The translations under genes and the position numbers were made by a program. DNA of 64,000 bases from Litorivicinus sp965656605 (lineage in GTDB: Bacteria > Pseudomonadota > Gammaproteobacteria > Pseudomonadales > Litorivicinaceae): positions 1 through 64,000 of the forward strand of contig CBFHLC010000004.1 of NCBI GenBank assembly GCA_965656605.1, read 5' to 3'. The notes under the pieces were generated by a model, which ran no database searches, had not been told where the DNA came from, and saw only the letters and a list, made by a program, of their open reading frames with translations. Shown one piece after another: positions 1-7,932 of the stretch (the first letter of the stretch is position 1; every line of letters starts with the position of its first letter).

Positions 1-1
1 C

Positions 2-412
2 GGCACCACGCGTATTGATGTGCAGCAGGGGGATTTGTTGCTGCTGGGTTCGGAGACTACCGTGCGCGATGCGACCTACGAGGGTGAGTGGTTGTTTGAG
101 CAAAAAGCAGCTGGTGGTCTAGAGATCGAAAATCCAAACCTGGGCGGGTTGGCAGTTCGTCAGGTGCTGAGTGATCTTGGGGTTCGCTTTGATTTCACCG
201 AGCCCACCCATGAGTCATTCTTGGATGATCGGCATGCGGCGATGGGCTATCTGAGTGCTGGTGAAAACGGCAAGCAGGCGCAAACGCTGTCGTTATGGCG
301 AGCCGTCACCCCTGGCCAGTACCGGCTGCCCGGCGCGCATGTCGAAAATATGCTGAATCCCAGCCTCAATGCAGCCACAGACGAGAGAGTGATTCATGTG
401 CAAGCTCGCTAG
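2..412 (+). CDS. alpha-2-macroglobulin family protein, C-terminal end (partial)
   Basis: The reading frame is open from the left window edge, so only the last ~137 residues are present. The tail reads RAVTPGQYRLPGAHVENM followed by a short end, which matches the C-terminus of large bacterial alpha-2-macroglobulins of the YfhM type; these end in a domain with a conserved 'AVTPG.Y..P...VE.M' stretch. Such proteins are periplasmic protease traps thought to guard the envelope. The gene overlaps the pbpC start by 17 nt, and the a2m-pbpC pairing is the well-known arrangement, which supports both calls. The thioester and bait regions would lie upstream of the window and cannot be checked. Confidence 0.85.
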   Translation, partial: GTTRIDVQQGDLLLLGSETTVRDATYEGEWLFEQKAAGGLEIENPNLGGLAVRQVLSDLGVRFDFTEPTHESFLDDRHAAMGYLSAGENGKQAQTLSLWRAVTPGQYRLPGAHVENMLNPSLNAATDERVIHVQAR

Positions 413-2378
413 ATCACTCAAAGCCTATTGGGGGGTGTGGTTGGCGGCCTCAACTCTGGTGATAGGTGGAGCGGGGCATTTATTGGTCAGCGTTGCGGCC
501 TTGCCGATGGATGCCCTAAAGCAGCAAAGCTTGGTGCTAGCCGACTCGTCAGGGCAGTGGATGCACGTGCGAGTCACCGATGGTCATTATCGATTGCAAC
601 CGCAGGCCCCAGTCAGTGCGAACTATGTGAATCTGTTACTGGCCTATGAGGATCGTCGCTTTCGCGAACACGGTGGGATCGATTTGGCCGCCATTGCGCG
701 GGCTGGAATTAACAACCTGACACATGGGCAGGTGGTGTCGGGGGCCTCTACGATTTCCATGCAAGTCAGTCGGCTACTGCGCCCTCATCAGCGCAGCTTT
801 TGGGGCAAACTCCATCAGGCACTGGGCGCGTTATGGCTAGAGCGGCACTATTCCAAGGCCCAGATCCTGCAGATGTACTTCACCCTGGCGCCGTTTGGCG
901 GCAACGTTCAGGGTGCTGAAATGGCCAGCCGTTGGTGGTTCAACAAGCCGCCGCAGTCCCTGTCATTGGCCGAGTCCGCGTTGTTGGTGGCGCTGCCGCA
1001 GCGACCGGCCAAGCATCGGCCGGATCGCTATCCGGTGTTGGCCCGCAAGGCGCGCGATCGGGTTCTGCGCAAAGGCTTTGAAAGTGGTTTGTTAACCCAG
1101 CAACAGTACTTTGATGCGACCCACAGCCCGCTACCCAGGCAGGTTCAACCCTTTGTTCAGCTGAATCATCATCTAGCCGACCAGGCCGAGACGCAGGGAC
1201 TGCGCGGGGTGCAAAGGGTATCGATACAGCTGCCACTGCAGCGCGAACTGGTGGCACTGGCCGCTCGCTGGCCACTGCAAGCGCAGCAGAATCTAGCCTT
1301 GGTAGTGCTCGATCCTAAAGGGCGTTTGCTGGCGCACGTAGGCTCGCAGGATTATTTCGACGCACAGCGTAAAGGAGCGGTGGATTTCTCACGGGCTATT
1401 CGCTCACCGGGCTCAACGCTGAAACCATTGATTTATGCCCAGGCAGAAACGGCGGGGGTATTGCGCTATGAAGAAGTGTATCTGGACCAGGTGACTGATT
1501 TTGGCGACTACACCCCGGATAACTTTGATAAGGCTGATCAGGGACGTCAGAGCTTTGGGGACGCATTAACGCGCTCGCACAACCGTGCGGCTGTCGAGGC
1601 GCTGCGCCGGTTAGGGGTGCTTCGTTTTTCCGCGGCGCTGGCCAATGTTGGAGTAGAGCTCGAAGGACAGTTGGGCCTACCCGCGGCCGTAGGCGGGGTT
1701 GGGATTAGCCTGCAGCATATTGCCGCGGCCTATACGGCGTTTACCCACCAGGGTAAAAGCAGTTCGGCCAGTTGGATGCAGCTCCAGCAGTCGAGCCCAC
1801 GTACTTTAATCAGCCCGTCTGCCGCAAAAAGAACCAGTTATTTGCTGCGTCGTGCGGCGTTGCCTGGAAATGTGGCCCGAACACGGACACTGAATAACTT
1901 TGCGCTAAAAACGGGCACCGGACCGCGCGGCAGTGACACGTTAAGCCTCTTATACACTCAGGATTATGTTGTTGGCGTGTGGATCGGGTCGCCGGATAAT
2001 CAGAGCATTCCGGATGCAAGTGGTTTGAGTACGGCTGCCCCCTTGGCACTAGCTGCCAAGGATTTGCTAGCGTCCAGCCCAGCGCCGCAGTCACTGGCGG
2101 TGGGTCCGGAAATTAATCCGCCTCGTTTGAGTGATCCCGCGATGCGTTTGGCCTTTCCATCGGATGGGGCTGAATTGGCCTTTCCACCCGGCGCACGAGC
2201 CATCCGGCCTCGTTTAAATGGCGGCCAATATCCGGTCACGGTGCTGTTAAATGGACAGCACAGACAACACCTAAGCGGACCCTCGGATTTGATTCGGTTC
2301 CCCTCGGCCGGCTTTTGGAGCATGGGATTGCAGGATGCCCAGGCTCGCATGGCTCACGCACAGGTGCGGGTATGGTGA
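396..2378 (+). CDS. pbpC: penicillin-binding protein 1C (bifunctional transglycosylase/transpeptidase)
   Basis: Predicted 660-residue class A PBP that polymerises and cross-links peptidoglycan on the periplasmic face of the inner membrane. An N-terminal signal-anchor covers about residues 11-35. The GT51 domain has the catalytic Glu in EDRRF (about E85) and later the STISMQ and LERHYSK...YF motifs. The transpeptidase domain has STLK near residue 340 (nucleophile Ser), SHN near 395 and KTG near 505. The last ~90 residues are a beta-rich C-terminal domain as in E. coli PBP1C. The ATG lies inside the preceding macroglobulin gene, implying translational coupling; the two products are expected to act together in the envelope. 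Confidence 0.95.
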   Translation: MCKLARSLKAYWGVWLAASTLVIGGAGHLLVSVAALPMDALKQQSLVLADSSGQWMHVRVTDGHYRLQPQAPVSANYVNLLLAYEDRRFREHGGIDLAAIARAGINNLTHGQVVSGASTISMQVSRLLRPHQRSFWGKLHQALGALWLERHYSKAQILQMYFTLAPFGGNVQGAEMASRWWFNKPPQSLSLAESALLVALPQRPAKHRPDRYPVLARKARDRVLRKGFESGLLTQQQYFDATHSPLPRQVQPFVQLNHHLADQAETQGLRGVQRVSIQLPLQRELVALAARWPLQAQQNLALVVLDPKGRLLAHVGSQDYFDAQRKGAVDFSRAIRSPGSTLKPLIYAQAETAGVLRYEEVYLDQVTDFGDYTPDNFDKADQGRQSFGDALTRSHNRAAVEALRRLGVLRFSAALANVGVELEGQLGLPAAVGGVGISLQHIAAAYTAFTHQGKSSSASWMQLQQSSPRTLISPSAAKRTSYLLRRAALPGNVARTRTLNNFALKTGTGPRGSDTLSLLYTQDYVVGVWIGSPDNQSIPDASGLSTAAPLALAAKDLLASSPAPQSLAVGPEINPPRLSDPAMRLAFPSDGAELAFPPGARAIRPRLNGGQYPVTVLLNGQHRQHLSGPSDLIRFPSAGFWSMGLQDAQARMAHAQVRVW

Positions 2379-2457
2379 TTGGACGAGATGCCCACTCAGA
2401 AACGCCTAGCAAGCTTGTACACTTCCGGCCTCGCGCTCACCGTCATCAAGGATCCCT

Positions 2458-3291
2458 GTGATTAAACAGAAAACTGTTTGGATGCTGACCGTCGTGATGT
2501 GCTTGGTAGGTGGCGCGACGGCCTACGGTTTATGGAGTCTTGGGCGGTATAACGCGGATACCGTTGTGGCGCTGTCCCATCAGGTCGTGATGCCTGGCCT
2601 GACGGATTCGATCTCGATTCTGGTGGTGGCCGACATTCACCTGAACGATCCCGAGGTGGATGCAGATCGAATGCGAAGCCTGTTCAAAGCGGTGGAGTCA
2701 CTGCCCACCCCAGACGCGGTGTTCTTTTCAGGGGACTACAACGGACGCGGGTCGCTACGGAATCCCGAGTACGCCGCGCATGCTCAGCAGGTACTGCAGC
2801 GCCTGGCCAGTCTGGCGCCGGCCTACGGGGTACTGGGCAATCACGACCAGTATCACGCCAAAGAATGGAATGCATTGCTGCGCAAGGTGGGAATTGCGCA
2901 GATCGAGCATCAAACGCAGTCGATCCAAATCGGTTCGCAACGGGTTTGTCTGCGAGGATTGGGGGATGCCTTTACGGATCACTACCGACCCATTCCATTT
3001 CCAGACGATTGCGTGGGCGTAAAAGTCACACTGACTCACGATCCACTGGCGATCCAGCAGGACTCCGAGCCGGGTTTGTATTTTGCCGGTCACACGCACT
3101 GCGGCCAGCTACGATTGCCGTTCATACCCACCTTTTGGGTTCCAACGGCGGCCTCGGACAATTACTGGTGTGGAGCAGGGCGCGATGAAGACAAACACTG
3201 GTGGGTCAGCAGTGGATTGGGTACATCGGTGGTTCCGTTGCGTTTGGGCACCCGTGCGGTGCTTGACTGGTTTGCTGTGTCGCCTGACTAG
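2458..3291 (+). CDS. calcineurin-like metallophosphoesterase, membrane-anchored
   Basis: 277 residues. The metal-binding blocks of the calcineurin-like fold appear in order: VADIHL (D-x-H), SGDYNGRG (GD), LGNHDQY (GNH), LTHDP, and FAGHTHCGQ (GHTH). A single N-terminal hydrophobic segment (about residues 7-27) suggests it is anchored with the enzyme domain in the periplasm, like YaeI-type phosphodiesterases. The GTG start is chosen because AAGGA lies six bases upstream. It follows pbpC by 79 bp on the same strand. The substrate is unknown; YaeI homologues act on phosphodiesters, but nothing here fixes the natural substrate. Confidence 0.85.
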   Translation: MIKQKTVWMLTVVMCLVGGATAYGLWSLGRYNADTVVALSHQVVMPGLTDSISILVVADIHLNDPEVDADRMRSLFKAVESLPTPDAVFFSGDYNGRGSLRNPEYAAHAQQVLQRLASLAPAYGVLGNHDQYHAKEWNALLRKVGIAQIEHQTQSIQIGSQRVCLRGLGDAFTDHYRPIPFPDDCVGVKVTLTHDPLAIQQDSEPGLYFAGHTHCGQLRLPFIPTFWVPTAASDNYWCGAGRDEDKHWWVSSGLGTSVVPLRLGTRAVLDWFAVSPD

Positions 3292-3535
3292 TCGAGCGTT
3301 CAGCTCAATCCGCCAATAGGCATCAAATTAATACGGAGTTTCGTCCTCAGGGATCACGATACGTTTTGCTTGGTCGGGATAATCGCCGGTGGGTATCAGT
3401 CTGGTGGACTACGAACGTTTGTGTAGATGCAAAGGCCGGACATAGCTCTTAGGATAGTCGCAATGGTAAGCGCATGAAGCGCCAGTCGACTCATGATGAG
3501 ACGAACCACTTACCTAAGGATGGTAGGAGGTAGAG

Positions 3536-3931
3536 ATGGCCGAAGTATTTAATAACGCGAATCGTTACACAATCGATTTCCCCGAATGCCAAATTCGGCT
3601 GTTCGATGGCAAGGCCTATTGGTGGCCGGCCAATGCTGAATTAGCTGACGTGTCAGTGCTGCAGGGTGACGCCAGCGGATTACTGCGTCGCAGTGACGTA
3701 GCCAACTGGATGGTCGAGCGTGGCGCGGCCACTCGTCTTGCAACGCAGGTGATGTTGATGCTGCGCACCCTTGATCAATGCACACGAGTGGGCTTGGAGC
3801 CGGGAATGATTCAAGAGCAAATCAACGATCTAATGTTCCCATCCCACGTGCAGATCTCAGACTCAGAGGCAGGTCACGTAACCATCAAGGTCGAGCACTA
3901 CACCGCAAGACGCAGTGCAGTGAATTATTAA
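3536..3931 (+). CDS. small protein of unknown function, paralogue A1
   Basis: 131 residues, not recognised as any named family. A strong ribosome site (AGGAGG, 3525-3530) precedes the ATG. The start of the protein reads RYTIDF then IRLFD, and the middle has NWMVERGA, VMLMLRTLDQ, then QEQINDL and VQIS. The same blocks recur in the protein at 31781-32179 (RYT..F, IRLFD, EWF...G, VVLMLSCLDQ), so the two are paralogues. The next gene (3958) is a more distant relative. No signal peptide or membrane segment is seen; it is probably a small cytosolic alpha/beta protein. The two genes are 26 bp apart and likely cotranscribed. Confidence 0.8.
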   Translation: MAEVFNNANRYTIDFPECQIRLFDGKAYWWPANAELADVSVLQGDASGLLRRSDVANWMVERGAATRLATQVMLMLRTLDQCTRVGLEPGMIQEQINDLMFPSHVQISDSEAGHVTIKVEHYTARRSAVNY

Positions 3932-3957
3932 TGCGACTGATATTGAAGGGGGGCTGA

Positions 3958-4383
3958 ATGGAACTCCCTAGGGTCTATTGGATTACGCTTGAGCACAAAG
4001 ACTTTTCGTTGCGCCTTTATCCTAAGCGCGTTCAGCTCTGTCCGACTAAAACCGGCCGCTTTCGGGTGTCAGCCGGCCTACAGCTGTGTACGCCCCGTGA
4101 ATTTTTGACCTCCGGCCTGTCGCACGAATGGCTGCGCTCGCATGGGGTCAGCCCTGAGGCAGCGCAAGAGGCCATCGTCATTCCAGATCTGATTTATCGT
4201 GGCGTTCGATCGCGAGCCGATTTAGATATGATTCAACTTGAAGCGATCCACCTGACCGGCCAAAAGGATCTACAGTTTGTGGCGGTGGGTGATCACGGTG
4301 TGGTGGCTAGCCTGCGGCCAATGACGGAATCGGCCGAAGAGCGTGCGCAGTTGGATTTTGGGCGTCGGTTACAACGATTCTAG
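3958..4383 (+). CDS. small protein of unknown function, paralogue B1
   Basis: 141 residues, family not recognised. An SD-like GAAGGGGGG run precedes the ATG. It shares a clear pattern with the protein at 46584-47000: (W/L)ITLEH or LTIEH, RLYP/RLFP, VQLCP/VQICP, a G-x-L/I-x(3)-TP-x-x-F block, EWL...GVS, then a hydrophobic stretch ending in RG. The weaker match to A1 (T-x-x-F/H, RLF/RLY, EW/NW, G, hydrophobic helix) suggests one larger family. Its 3' end overlaps that of the convergent hydrolase gene by 15 nt. No cofactor or catalytic motif is visible. Confidence 0.8.
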   Translation: MELPRVYWITLEHKDFSLRLYPKRVQLCPTKTGRFRVSAGLQLCTPREFLTSGLSHEWLRSHGVSPEAAQEAIVIPDLIYRGVRSRADLDMIQLEAIHLTGQKDLQFVAVGDHGVVASLRPMTESAEERAQLDFGRRLQRF

Positions 4384-4923
4384 CACCCGATCCAACCAAT
4401 CCCGCACCACCTGATGCGGCAGTTGATGCTCGGCCTGCGGCACCAGCTCGAAATCAGCCCGTACCACAGATGCAAGCCGCTGCAAGCCATCGGTGGGCAC
4501 CTGCCAATCCAACTCGCCACTCAGGATCGACACGCGGCCGGTCGGGCAGGGGAAACTGCCTGAATCAATCGCTTGGGCCAACGACTTAGCTCCGGGTGGA
4601 CGGAACGAATTAAATCCGCTGCGCACACTTCGAAAAACTGGGCTGATCAGTAAAAGCCGGCCGGGATAGGCGGGTAGGTCTGCCAATGCGGATAGGCATA
4701 AATGCGCGCCGTAGGAATGAGCCACGATTAAACCGGAGTCATGGAAATGCTCGGACACAATGGCACCGCGAACCTGCTGGATCTGATCTGAAAACGGCTG
4801 CTGTTCGAACGTAGGCGTGATTTCCTGTCCGGATAAGGCGTAACCGCGCCGAGTGATTTCGGCGCCTAGTCCGGAGTCCAGACGGGCGCCCCGGCCGGGT
4901 AGCAAGTACACAGCCGGGGTCAT
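4369..4923 (-). CDS. alpha/beta-hydrolase family protein
   Basis: 184 residues from the ATG at 4923. The core has an N-terminal strand with LLPGRG, the nucleophile elbow AHSYGA (Ser in G/A-x-S-x-G), LISPVF after the next strand, a Gly-Glu-Leu-Asp stretch where the acid would lie, and a late EHQLP containing the candidate catalytic His. This layout fits small esterase-like hydrolases; the substrate is unknown. A longer in-frame start upstream exists, but the chosen ATG overlaps the stop of the upstream 59-codon zinc-ribbon gene as ATGA, a typical operon junction. It converges with the small gene B1, overlapping by 15 nt. Confidence 0.75.
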   Translation of the reverse strand: MTPAVYLLPGRGARLDSGLGAEITRRGYALSGQEITPTFEQQPFSDQIQQVRGAIVSEHFHDSGLIVAHSYGAHLCLSALADLPAYPGRLLLISPVFRSVRSGFNSFRPPGAKSLAQAIDSGSFPCPTGRVSILSGELDWQVPTDGLQRLASVVRADFELVPQAEHQLPHQVVRDWLDRVLESL

Positions 4924-5099
4924 CTCTTCTTCGCTTTCCAAGTCCCGCCGTACTGATAGTTGGCGGTATGGGCCGACTTGACGGCGTCTAGACAGCTGCC
5001 ACACAGGAACTGCCAGTCCTGACGACCGTCGTAGCGGCACCGGTAAAGTGCAGGGCGGGGTTGCGAGCAGTGATCACAGGCTTTGGTGCGCAGTCTCAA
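4920..5099 (-). CDS. 59-residue zinc-ribbon protein
   Basis: A short gene that is easily missed. It starts at TTG (5099) with AAGGA seven bases upstream and encodes CDHC (C8, C11), YRC (C21), a W-x-F-L-CGSC block (C33, C36) and ends in NYQYGGTWKAKKR. The two CxxC knuckles indicate one zinc site. The C-terminal YQYGGTWK signature is recognisable from small conserved proteobacterial proteins of unknown role. Its TGA overlaps the ATG of the hydrolase (ATGA), so the two are coupled. The TTG start is inferred from the ribosome site, because no in-frame ATG or GTG is seen upstream. Confidence 0.7.
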   Translation of the reverse strand: MRLRTKACDHCSQPRPALYRCRYDGRQDWQFLCGSCLDAVKSAHTANYQYGGTWKAKKR

Positions 5100-5171
5100 G
5101 TCAGGATCCTTGGGTGCAAGACGTGATAGGTCACGGTAGCATCAGGACTACCACGACAATTAGGAAACCCC

Positions 5172-5516
5172 ATGCTCGCCGAATTTCTTGAACAAGTAAA
5201 AAACCAGCCCGACACCGTCACGTTCACCCAAACCATGGAAGTGATTTCGGCTCATTACGATTTCCAGCCCACTGGATTTACGTGCGGTGAGCAACGAAAT
5301 GAAGCCGGCACCAATGAAGGCTCGTGCAAGATCCTAGCGTTTGCTCAAGCCAACCAACTAACGCCCCAGCAAACGTTGCATTTGTTCGGTGACTATTACC
5401 GCGTCGATGTGTTGCAGCATCCCGATGGGCAGGATCACGGCAACATCCGTAACTTCATCGCCGCTGGTTGGTCGGGTGTGTCGTTCGATCAGGCTGCACT
5501 TCAGGCTCGTCCATGA
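5172..5516 (+). CDS. HopJ-family (type III effector HopJ-like) protein
   Basis: 114 residues matching the small HopJ family: YDFQPTGFTCG, NEAGTNEGSCK, TLHLFGDYYR, DVLQHPDGQDHGNIRNF and GWSGVSF are all family blocks. Despite the name, the family is widespread in free-living proteobacteria with no type III secretion, and no secretion genes lie nearby; the role is unknown. Its TGA overlaps the ATG of the amidohydrolase (ATGA), so the two are translated as a pair. It is divergent from the zinc-ribbon gene. Confidence 0.85.
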   Translation: MLAEFLEQVKNQPDTVTFTQTMEVISAHYDFQPTGFTCGEQRNEAGTNEGSCKILAFAQANQLTPQQTLHLFGDYYRVDVLQHPDGQDHGNIRNFIAAGWSGVSFDQAALQARP

Positions 5517-6700
5517 TCGAAGCGGGTAGTCAGCTGCATCAGCTGATGCGCCAGTGGCGGCAGGATATTCATGCGAATCCAGAAACTGCCTACCAAGAAC
5601 ATCGAACCTCCACGATCGTGGCTGATCTACTGCGCTCGTTTGGACTTGCGACCCACACGGGCTTAGCACAAACCGGTGTCGTGGCGGTATTGGATGGCCA
5701 GTTAGGGCCCGGCGGCTCAATTGGGCTGCGGGCCGATATGGATGCGCTGAACCTGCAAGAACTGAACAGCTTTGCGCATCGCTCGTGCGTTGACGGCAAG
5801 ATGCATGCCTGTGGGCATGACGGTCATACCGCCATGTTGCTGGGGGCCGCCAAATATCTGTCTGAAAATCCTGATTTTGCTGGCCGCGTAGTGTTTATTT
5901 TTCAGCCGGCCGAGGAAGGTGAGGCGGGCGCCAAAGCCATGTGTGACGAGGGGCTGTTCGATCAGTTCCCAGTAGATGCGATCTACGGGATGCACAATTG
6001 GCCTGCGCTGCAGGCGGGGCAGTTTGCGGTTCACGCCGGGCCGGTCATGGCCGCCATGGATTTCTTTGACATTCACATCACCGGCAATGGGGCCCATGCG
6101 GGCATGCCGCATCTGGGCGTGGATCCGATCGCAGTTGCGGGTCAACTGATTACCTCGTTGCAGAGTATCGTTGCGCGAACGTTGAACCCGGCCGATAGCG
6201 GTGTGCTTAGCATTACGCAGATGCGAGGTGGGGATGCCTACAACGTCATACCCAATACGGTGAGCTTGGGCGGAACCGTGCGTAGCTTCTCGTCTAAGGT
6301 TCAGCAGCAGATCCAGTCTGCAATGCAGTCGCAGGTCGAGCAGATTTGTGCGGCCTTTGGTGCGACAGGCGTGTTGGAATATCGCCGCTTAGCACCGGCC
6401 ACGGTTAATGACTCGGAGCATACGGATATCTGTGCGTCGGCGGCACATAGCCTAGTGGGTGAGGCGTCAGTACTGCGTCATGAGCACCCCAGTATGGGGG
6501 CGGAGGATTTCGCCTACATGCTGCAGCACAAACCCGGTGCCTACATCTGGATTGGTAACGGAAGCCAGGATAACGACAAGAGCCTGCATAACCCGCGTTA
6601 TGACTTTAATGACGAAATTTCGGCTTTGGGTGCGAGTTATTGGGTGTCGTTGGTTCGAGAGGTGTTGGCACCAATCGCGAAGTCTGGAGAGCCGGAGTGA
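5513..6700 (+). CDS. M20 family amidohydrolase (hippurate hydrolase/N-acyl-amino-acid hydrolase type)
   Basis: 395 residues from ATG 5513, which overlaps the HopJ stop. It is an M20D metal-dependent peptidase/amidase: HACGHDGH around residues 98-105 supplies Cys100 and His102 as ligands, QPAEEGEAGA places the acid pair near E134-E135, MHNWP gives His161, and MGAEDFAYM near residue 340 is the last motif. A dimerisation (lid) domain lies in the middle. Likely substrates are N-acylated amino acids or similar amides; specificity cannot be read. The next gene starts at a GTG overlapping its TGA (GTGA), so a three-gene operon with the HopJ-like gene and the Gfo/Idh oxidoreductase is likely. Confidence 0.88.
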   Translation: MIEAGSQLHQLMRQWRQDIHANPETAYQEHRTSTIVADLLRSFGLATHTGLAQTGVVAVLDGQLGPGGSIGLRADMDALNLQELNSFAHRSCVDGKMHACGHDGHTAMLLGAAKYLSENPDFAGRVVFIFQPAEEGEAGAKAMCDEGLFDQFPVDAIYGMHNWPALQAGQFAVHAGPVMAAMDFFDIHITGNGAHAGMPHLGVDPIAVAGQLITSLQSIVARTLNPADSGVLSITQMRGGDAYNVIPNTVSLGGTVRSFSSKVQQQIQSAMQSQVEQICAAFGATGVLEYRRLAPATVNDSEHTDICASAAHSLVGEASVLRHEHPSMGAEDFAYMLQHKPGAYIWIGNGSQDNDKSLHNPRYDFNDEISALGASYWVSLVREVLAPIAKSGEPE

Positions 6701-7671
6701 TTAGTCTAGGCCTGATCGGAGCGGGACGAATTGGGCAAGTGCATGCCAAGGCAGTGGCCTCGCACCCCAATGCCCGGATTAAATCCGTGTTTGATCCGGA
6801 TCCATCTCAGTTAGCTAATTTGAGTGACGCTAATTCGACTGATCTACAGAGCATGCTGGAAGACCCGGAAATTAAAGGGGTGCTGATTTGCAGCCCTTCG
6901 GATCAACATGCCCAACAAATTGTCGCCGCGATTGACGCAGGCAAAGCGGTATTTTGCGAAAAGCCCATCACTACGGATGTCGTGGCGACGCAGGCTGTGC
7001 TGGATCATGTTAACCGGGGCAGTGGTTTGCTGATGCTGGGCTTCCAGCGGCGTTTTGATCCTAACTTCCGGGCGCTTAAGAAAAAGCTGAGTCAGATGGG
7101 ACGGGTCGAGCAGGTGGTACTGACCTCGCGCGACCCCGCAGCACCGCCCTACAGTTACATGCTCTCGTCGGGTGGGTTGTTTAAGGACATGATGATTCAT
7201 GACTTTGATGTGGCTCGATGGCTGTTGGGCGAGGAGTTTGTCAGCGTCTACGCCGCAGGGTCAGCCCTGACAGATCCCAAGGTCGCGACCGAGGGCCAAG
7301 ACATCGATACCGCATCGGTCGTAATGACCACGGCATCGGGTCGCCAGGTGACCATCTTGAATTCACGTCGAGCCAGTTACGGATACGACCAGCGGATTGA
7401 AGTCCATTGCGAGAGGGGCATGGTGCAGGCTCAGTCTGTTCGTGAAAACACCGTGGTGGTGTCTGATCAAGATGGCATTGCTGAACGGCCATTACAGGAC
7501 TTTTTCATGACACGTTATGTGCAGGCCTACGCGGATGAGATTGTTCACTTTGTCGACAGTTTGTCGGCAGGCACTCAGCCCGAAGTCAGCGGCAACGATG
7601 GGCTGCAGGCCTTGCGTTTGGCACAGGCTGCAGGCGAGTCACTGAGGACGGGGCAGGTCGTCAGACTATAG
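6697..7671 (+). CDS. Gfo/Idh/MocA family oxidoreductase (inositol 2-dehydrogenase-like)
   Basis: 324 residues from GTG 6697; GGAGA lies about six bases upstream and the start overlaps the previous stop. The N-terminus LGLIGAGRIGQVHAK is a Rossmann nucleotide-binding motif. CEKPITT is the Gfo/Idh active-site motif (Lys of EKP), and GFQRRFDPNF plus MMIHDFDVARWLLG contain the sugar-binding His/Asp. The overall pattern is closest to myo-inositol/scyllo-inositol 2-dehydrogenases (IolG), but no other iol genes are present, so the polyol is unassigned. Cotranscription with the M20 amidohydrolase suggests a joint catabolic role. Confidence 0.82.
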   Translation: MISLGLIGAGRIGQVHAKAVASHPNARIKSVFDPDPSQLANLSDANSTDLQSMLEDPEIKGVLICSPSDQHAQQIVAAIDAGKAVFCEKPITTDVVATQAVLDHVNRGSGLLMLGFQRRFDPNFRALKKKLSQMGRVEQVVLTSRDPAAPPYSYMLSSGGLFKDMMIHDFDVARWLLGEEFVSVYAAGSALTDPKVATEGQDIDTASVVMTTASGRQVTILNSRRASYGYDQRIEVHCERGMVQAQSVRENTVVVSDQDGIAERPLQDFFMTRYVQAYADEIVHFVDSLSAGTQPEVSGNDGLQALRLAQAAGESLRTGQVVRL

Positions 7672-7695
7672 TTATTGCTATAAGTGCGGCGTAAA

Positions 7696-7726
7696 TCGAA
7701 TCCAGCGGCTTTTCTGTTGGATTCGA
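7696..7726. other. long stable hairpin downstream of the Gfo/Idh gene
   Basis: A 13-bp stem with two G-U wobbles and a five-base CTTTT loop: the arm TCGAATCCAGCGG pairs with CTGTTGGATTCGA. It starts 24 bp after the oxidoreductase stop. There is no U-tract after it, so it is not a classical intrinsic terminator; an mRNA 3'-end stabiliser or a rho-dependent end are alternatives. The rest of 7672-7932 holds the ahpC leader and no gene. Confidence 0.55.
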
Positions 7727-7932
7727 CCAATGCCTGAGTCGTCCCTCACTCCATATTGGCAGTGATCAAGTATCACACTCGAGTGGTTGCCACTCTTTAC
7801 TTCACACCATCGTTCTGAAAAATCGATGGTAATCTATCAGACAATCAAATTTATAGTTTCTGGGCCAAATCGTAAGGTCTCTCCATCGAAGGTAACAACG
7901 CCTTTGAAGCCACATTTAATTGGAGAAATGAT

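Noticed and set aside
3292..3535. Possible RNA gene in the 244-bp gap before A1
   Set aside because: No tRNA cloverleaf, terminator or strong stem was seen; left as promoter DNA.
5172..5516. Type III effector suggesting a pathogen
   Set aside because: The HopJ family is common in non-pathogenic proteobacteria and no secretion genes are present.
7820..7860. Possible OxyR binding site upstream of ahpC (CTAT at 7834-7837, ATAG at 7853-7856)
   Set aside because: The tetrads do not keep the seven-base spacing of the OxyR consensus; only one half agrees. OxyR control is likely from gene order but the site is not demonstrated.
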